From Fusobacterium sp. (GTDB lineage Bacteria > Fusobacteriota > Fusobacteriia > Fusobacteriales > Fusobacteriaceae), in NCBI RefSeq assembly GCF_032477075.1, contig NZ_JAWDXO010000012.1, positions 56,530 to 120,529 of the forward strand: a DNA stretch of 64,000 bases, read 5' to 3'. Of this stretch, positions 63,188 to 64,000 are shown piece by piece (the stretch's first letter is position 1; every line of letters begins with the position of its first letter). Both the position numbers and the translations under genes were made by a program. Under the pieces are notes generated by a model. That model had not been told where the DNA came from and searched no databases. It saw nothing but the letters and a program-made list of their open reading frames with translations.

Positions 63188-63249
63188 TCGGATATGCTTT
63201 CCGATATTTTTATTGCTATATATATACCACAATACATTTTTCATGTCAA
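63188..63249 (-). promoter_or_regulatory. IclR operon promoter with candidate operator
   Basis: Minus-strand TTGACA (63249-63244), 17 bp, TATATA (63226-63221). Downstream of the expected transcript start, TCGGA-N7-TCCGA (63188-63204) lies in the otherwise GC-poor leader, next to a further CCGATATTCGG; these are candidate IclR sites. Confidence 0.7.
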
Positions 63250-63372
63250 TAAATAAAATATTTTTTTCTATAAATATTATAAATTTTTTATATTTTATTT
63301 TTTTCAAAAGAAAAATTTTTCAAAACAAATTTTTTCAAGTTTAATTAAGGCAGTTTGAATTTCAAATACTAG

Positions 63373-63750
63373 GTGGTAATTTTAATTGTAAATGGAAGTC
63401 CCACAAGAGCAGTTCTAAAAGCTGTGGAATCAGGAATTGATACATCTGTAAATGAAGTAGAATTTATAGATGTAACAAAATACAAGTTGAGTGGCTGTAT
63501 TGCCTGCTATAAATCTAAGACTGAAGAAGGTAAGGGAAAATGTGTCTTCACCAATGATACAAACATTCTGGAAGATAAAATATTTGAAGCTGATACAGTA
63601 ATCTTCGGTTCTCCTGTTTACTGGTAGGGAATCTCAGCTCAATTAAAAATACTAAATAGATAAACTGTTCTGTATAAAAATGAATTTTTAAGAAAAACAA
63701 AGAAAAAAATAGGAATAGTAGCTGTGGGGGCTGTTGCATTTTCTAAATAG
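63373..63750 (+). pseudogene. Broken NADPH-dependent FMN reductase-type flavoprotein
   Basis: Residues VILIVNGSPTRAVLKAV, LSGCIACYKSKTEEGKGKCV and FGSPVYW match the iron-sulfur flavoprotein/FMN reductase fold. Two in-frame stops follow at once (after PVYW, and after ISAQLKILNR); the reading continues in frame with TVLYKNEFLRKTKKKIGIVAVG and then joins an IS end. The start (GTG) lacks a ribosome site. The C-terminal half is lost. Confidence 0.85.
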
Positions 63751-63800
63751 TCCATACAAAAAGCTGAAAAGAATTTTTTTCTTCTCATCTTTTTTGTGTT
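63727..63800 (+). mobile_element. Solo IS end inserted in the flavoprotein
   Basis: GGGGCTGTTGCA (63727-63738), TAAATAGTC, then a hairpin AAAAAGCTGAAAAGAA with its complement (about 63759-63797). This matches the IS end at 52.5 kb in content and order. No transposase follows to the window edge, so it is a remnant. Confidence 0.6.
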
Positions 63801-63910
63801 GTTAAATTTTAAGCTTATTCGATTAGGATATCTAATATGAATGCAAATGAATTAATATTTTTTATTTTTTCATCAAATTAATCAAATTATAATTTCCTAA
63901 AAAATAAAAA

Positions 63911-63957
63911 AAGCTGAGTAACATTTAAAAAAAATGTTTCACTCAGCTCTCTTTTTT
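63911..63957 (+). terminator. Terminator before the right window edge
   Basis: Arms GCTGAGT (63913-63919) and ACTCAGC (63941-63947) with an inner ACATTT/AAATGT stem, followed by TCTCTTTTTT. Confidence 0.85.
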
Positions 63958-63958
63958 G

Positions 63959-64000
63959 TATAATATAGTTACCACCCTAATTATACAAAGGAGACATACA
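63959..64000 (+). promoter_or_regulatory. -10 box and ribosome site of a gene beyond the window
   Basis: TATAAT at 63959-63964 and AAGGAG at 63988-63993 suggest that a plus-strand gene starts at or just after position 64000. The -35 box is not clear because it would overlap the terminator. Confidence 0.5.

Overview
The window is AT-rich, low-GC DNA with strong GGAGG-type ribosome binding sites, outer-membrane proteins (an autotransporter and a TonB-dependent receptor), a reverse rubrerythrin and many peptide, amino-acid and amino-sugar catabolic genes. This fits an anaerobic, asaccharolytic-leaning Fusobacterium (F. ulcerans / F. varium / F. mortiferum type). The genus call is inference from gene content and composition. 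About 50 genes are visible. Nearly all lie on the minus strand; the plus-strand exceptions are divergent regulators, a TonB-dependent receptor, a YcxB-like membrane protein and a broken flavoprotein. No rRNA, tRNA or CRISPR array was seen.

Layout. 0-12 kb (minus): a glycosaminoglycan/uronide operon with a PL8 polysaccharide lyase lacking a signal peptide, KduD, KduI, a complete ABC importer (ATPase, two permeases, lipoprotein binding protein) and, 43 bp downstream, a large autotransporter that runs off the left edge. 12-19 kb: a methyltransferase, reverse rubrerythrin, a tight MarR-GNAT-nucleosidase-radical SAM (spore photoproduct lyase-like)-SDR operon, a ferredoxin-nitroreductase and a FadR-type GntR regulator. 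19-29 kb: a YcxB-like protein; a hydrolase / ESS transporter / DUF6282 operon with a divergent RpiR regulator; an M29-like peptidase plus GltS transporter; an SDR with a divergent MerR regulator. 29-34 kb: an N-acyl-D-amino-acid deacylase, serine hydrolase, carboxylate transporter and DUF3870 group, then a PD-(D/E)XK protein.

34-41 kb: an operon of PTS EIICB, a NanE-like epimerase, a DUF3604-like metallohydrolase and a cytoplasmic sulfatase, with a divergent GntR/UTRA regulator sharing overlapping promoters. This looks like an intracellular desulfation route for a PTS-imported sulfated amino sugar. 41-44 kb: LysR and a divergent TonB-dependent receptor. 44-52 kb: three tandem YtcJ-type amidohydrolases overlapping a SARP-like regulator and an APC amino-acid exchanger. 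52-58 kb: an IS1182-like transposase remnant, then a 1640-residue SF1 helicase-nuclease overlapping a small PC4/YdbC-type ssDNA-binding gene. 58-63 kb: IclR, DUF917, OPT transporter, DUF1177 and AroM, a conserved but functionally obscure set. 63.3-64 kb: a decayed flavoprotein joined to an IS end, a terminator, and the leader of a gene beyond the edge.

The genes form small regulator-transporter-enzyme cassettes, each for one host- or diet-derived substrate. The strongest candidates for undescribed systems are the PTS/sulfatase operon, the DUF917/OPT/DUF1177/AroM operon, the triple amidohydrolase operon with progressive loss of metal ligands, and the nucleosidase/radical-SAM/SDR operon. All family assignments were made by eye, without database searches.
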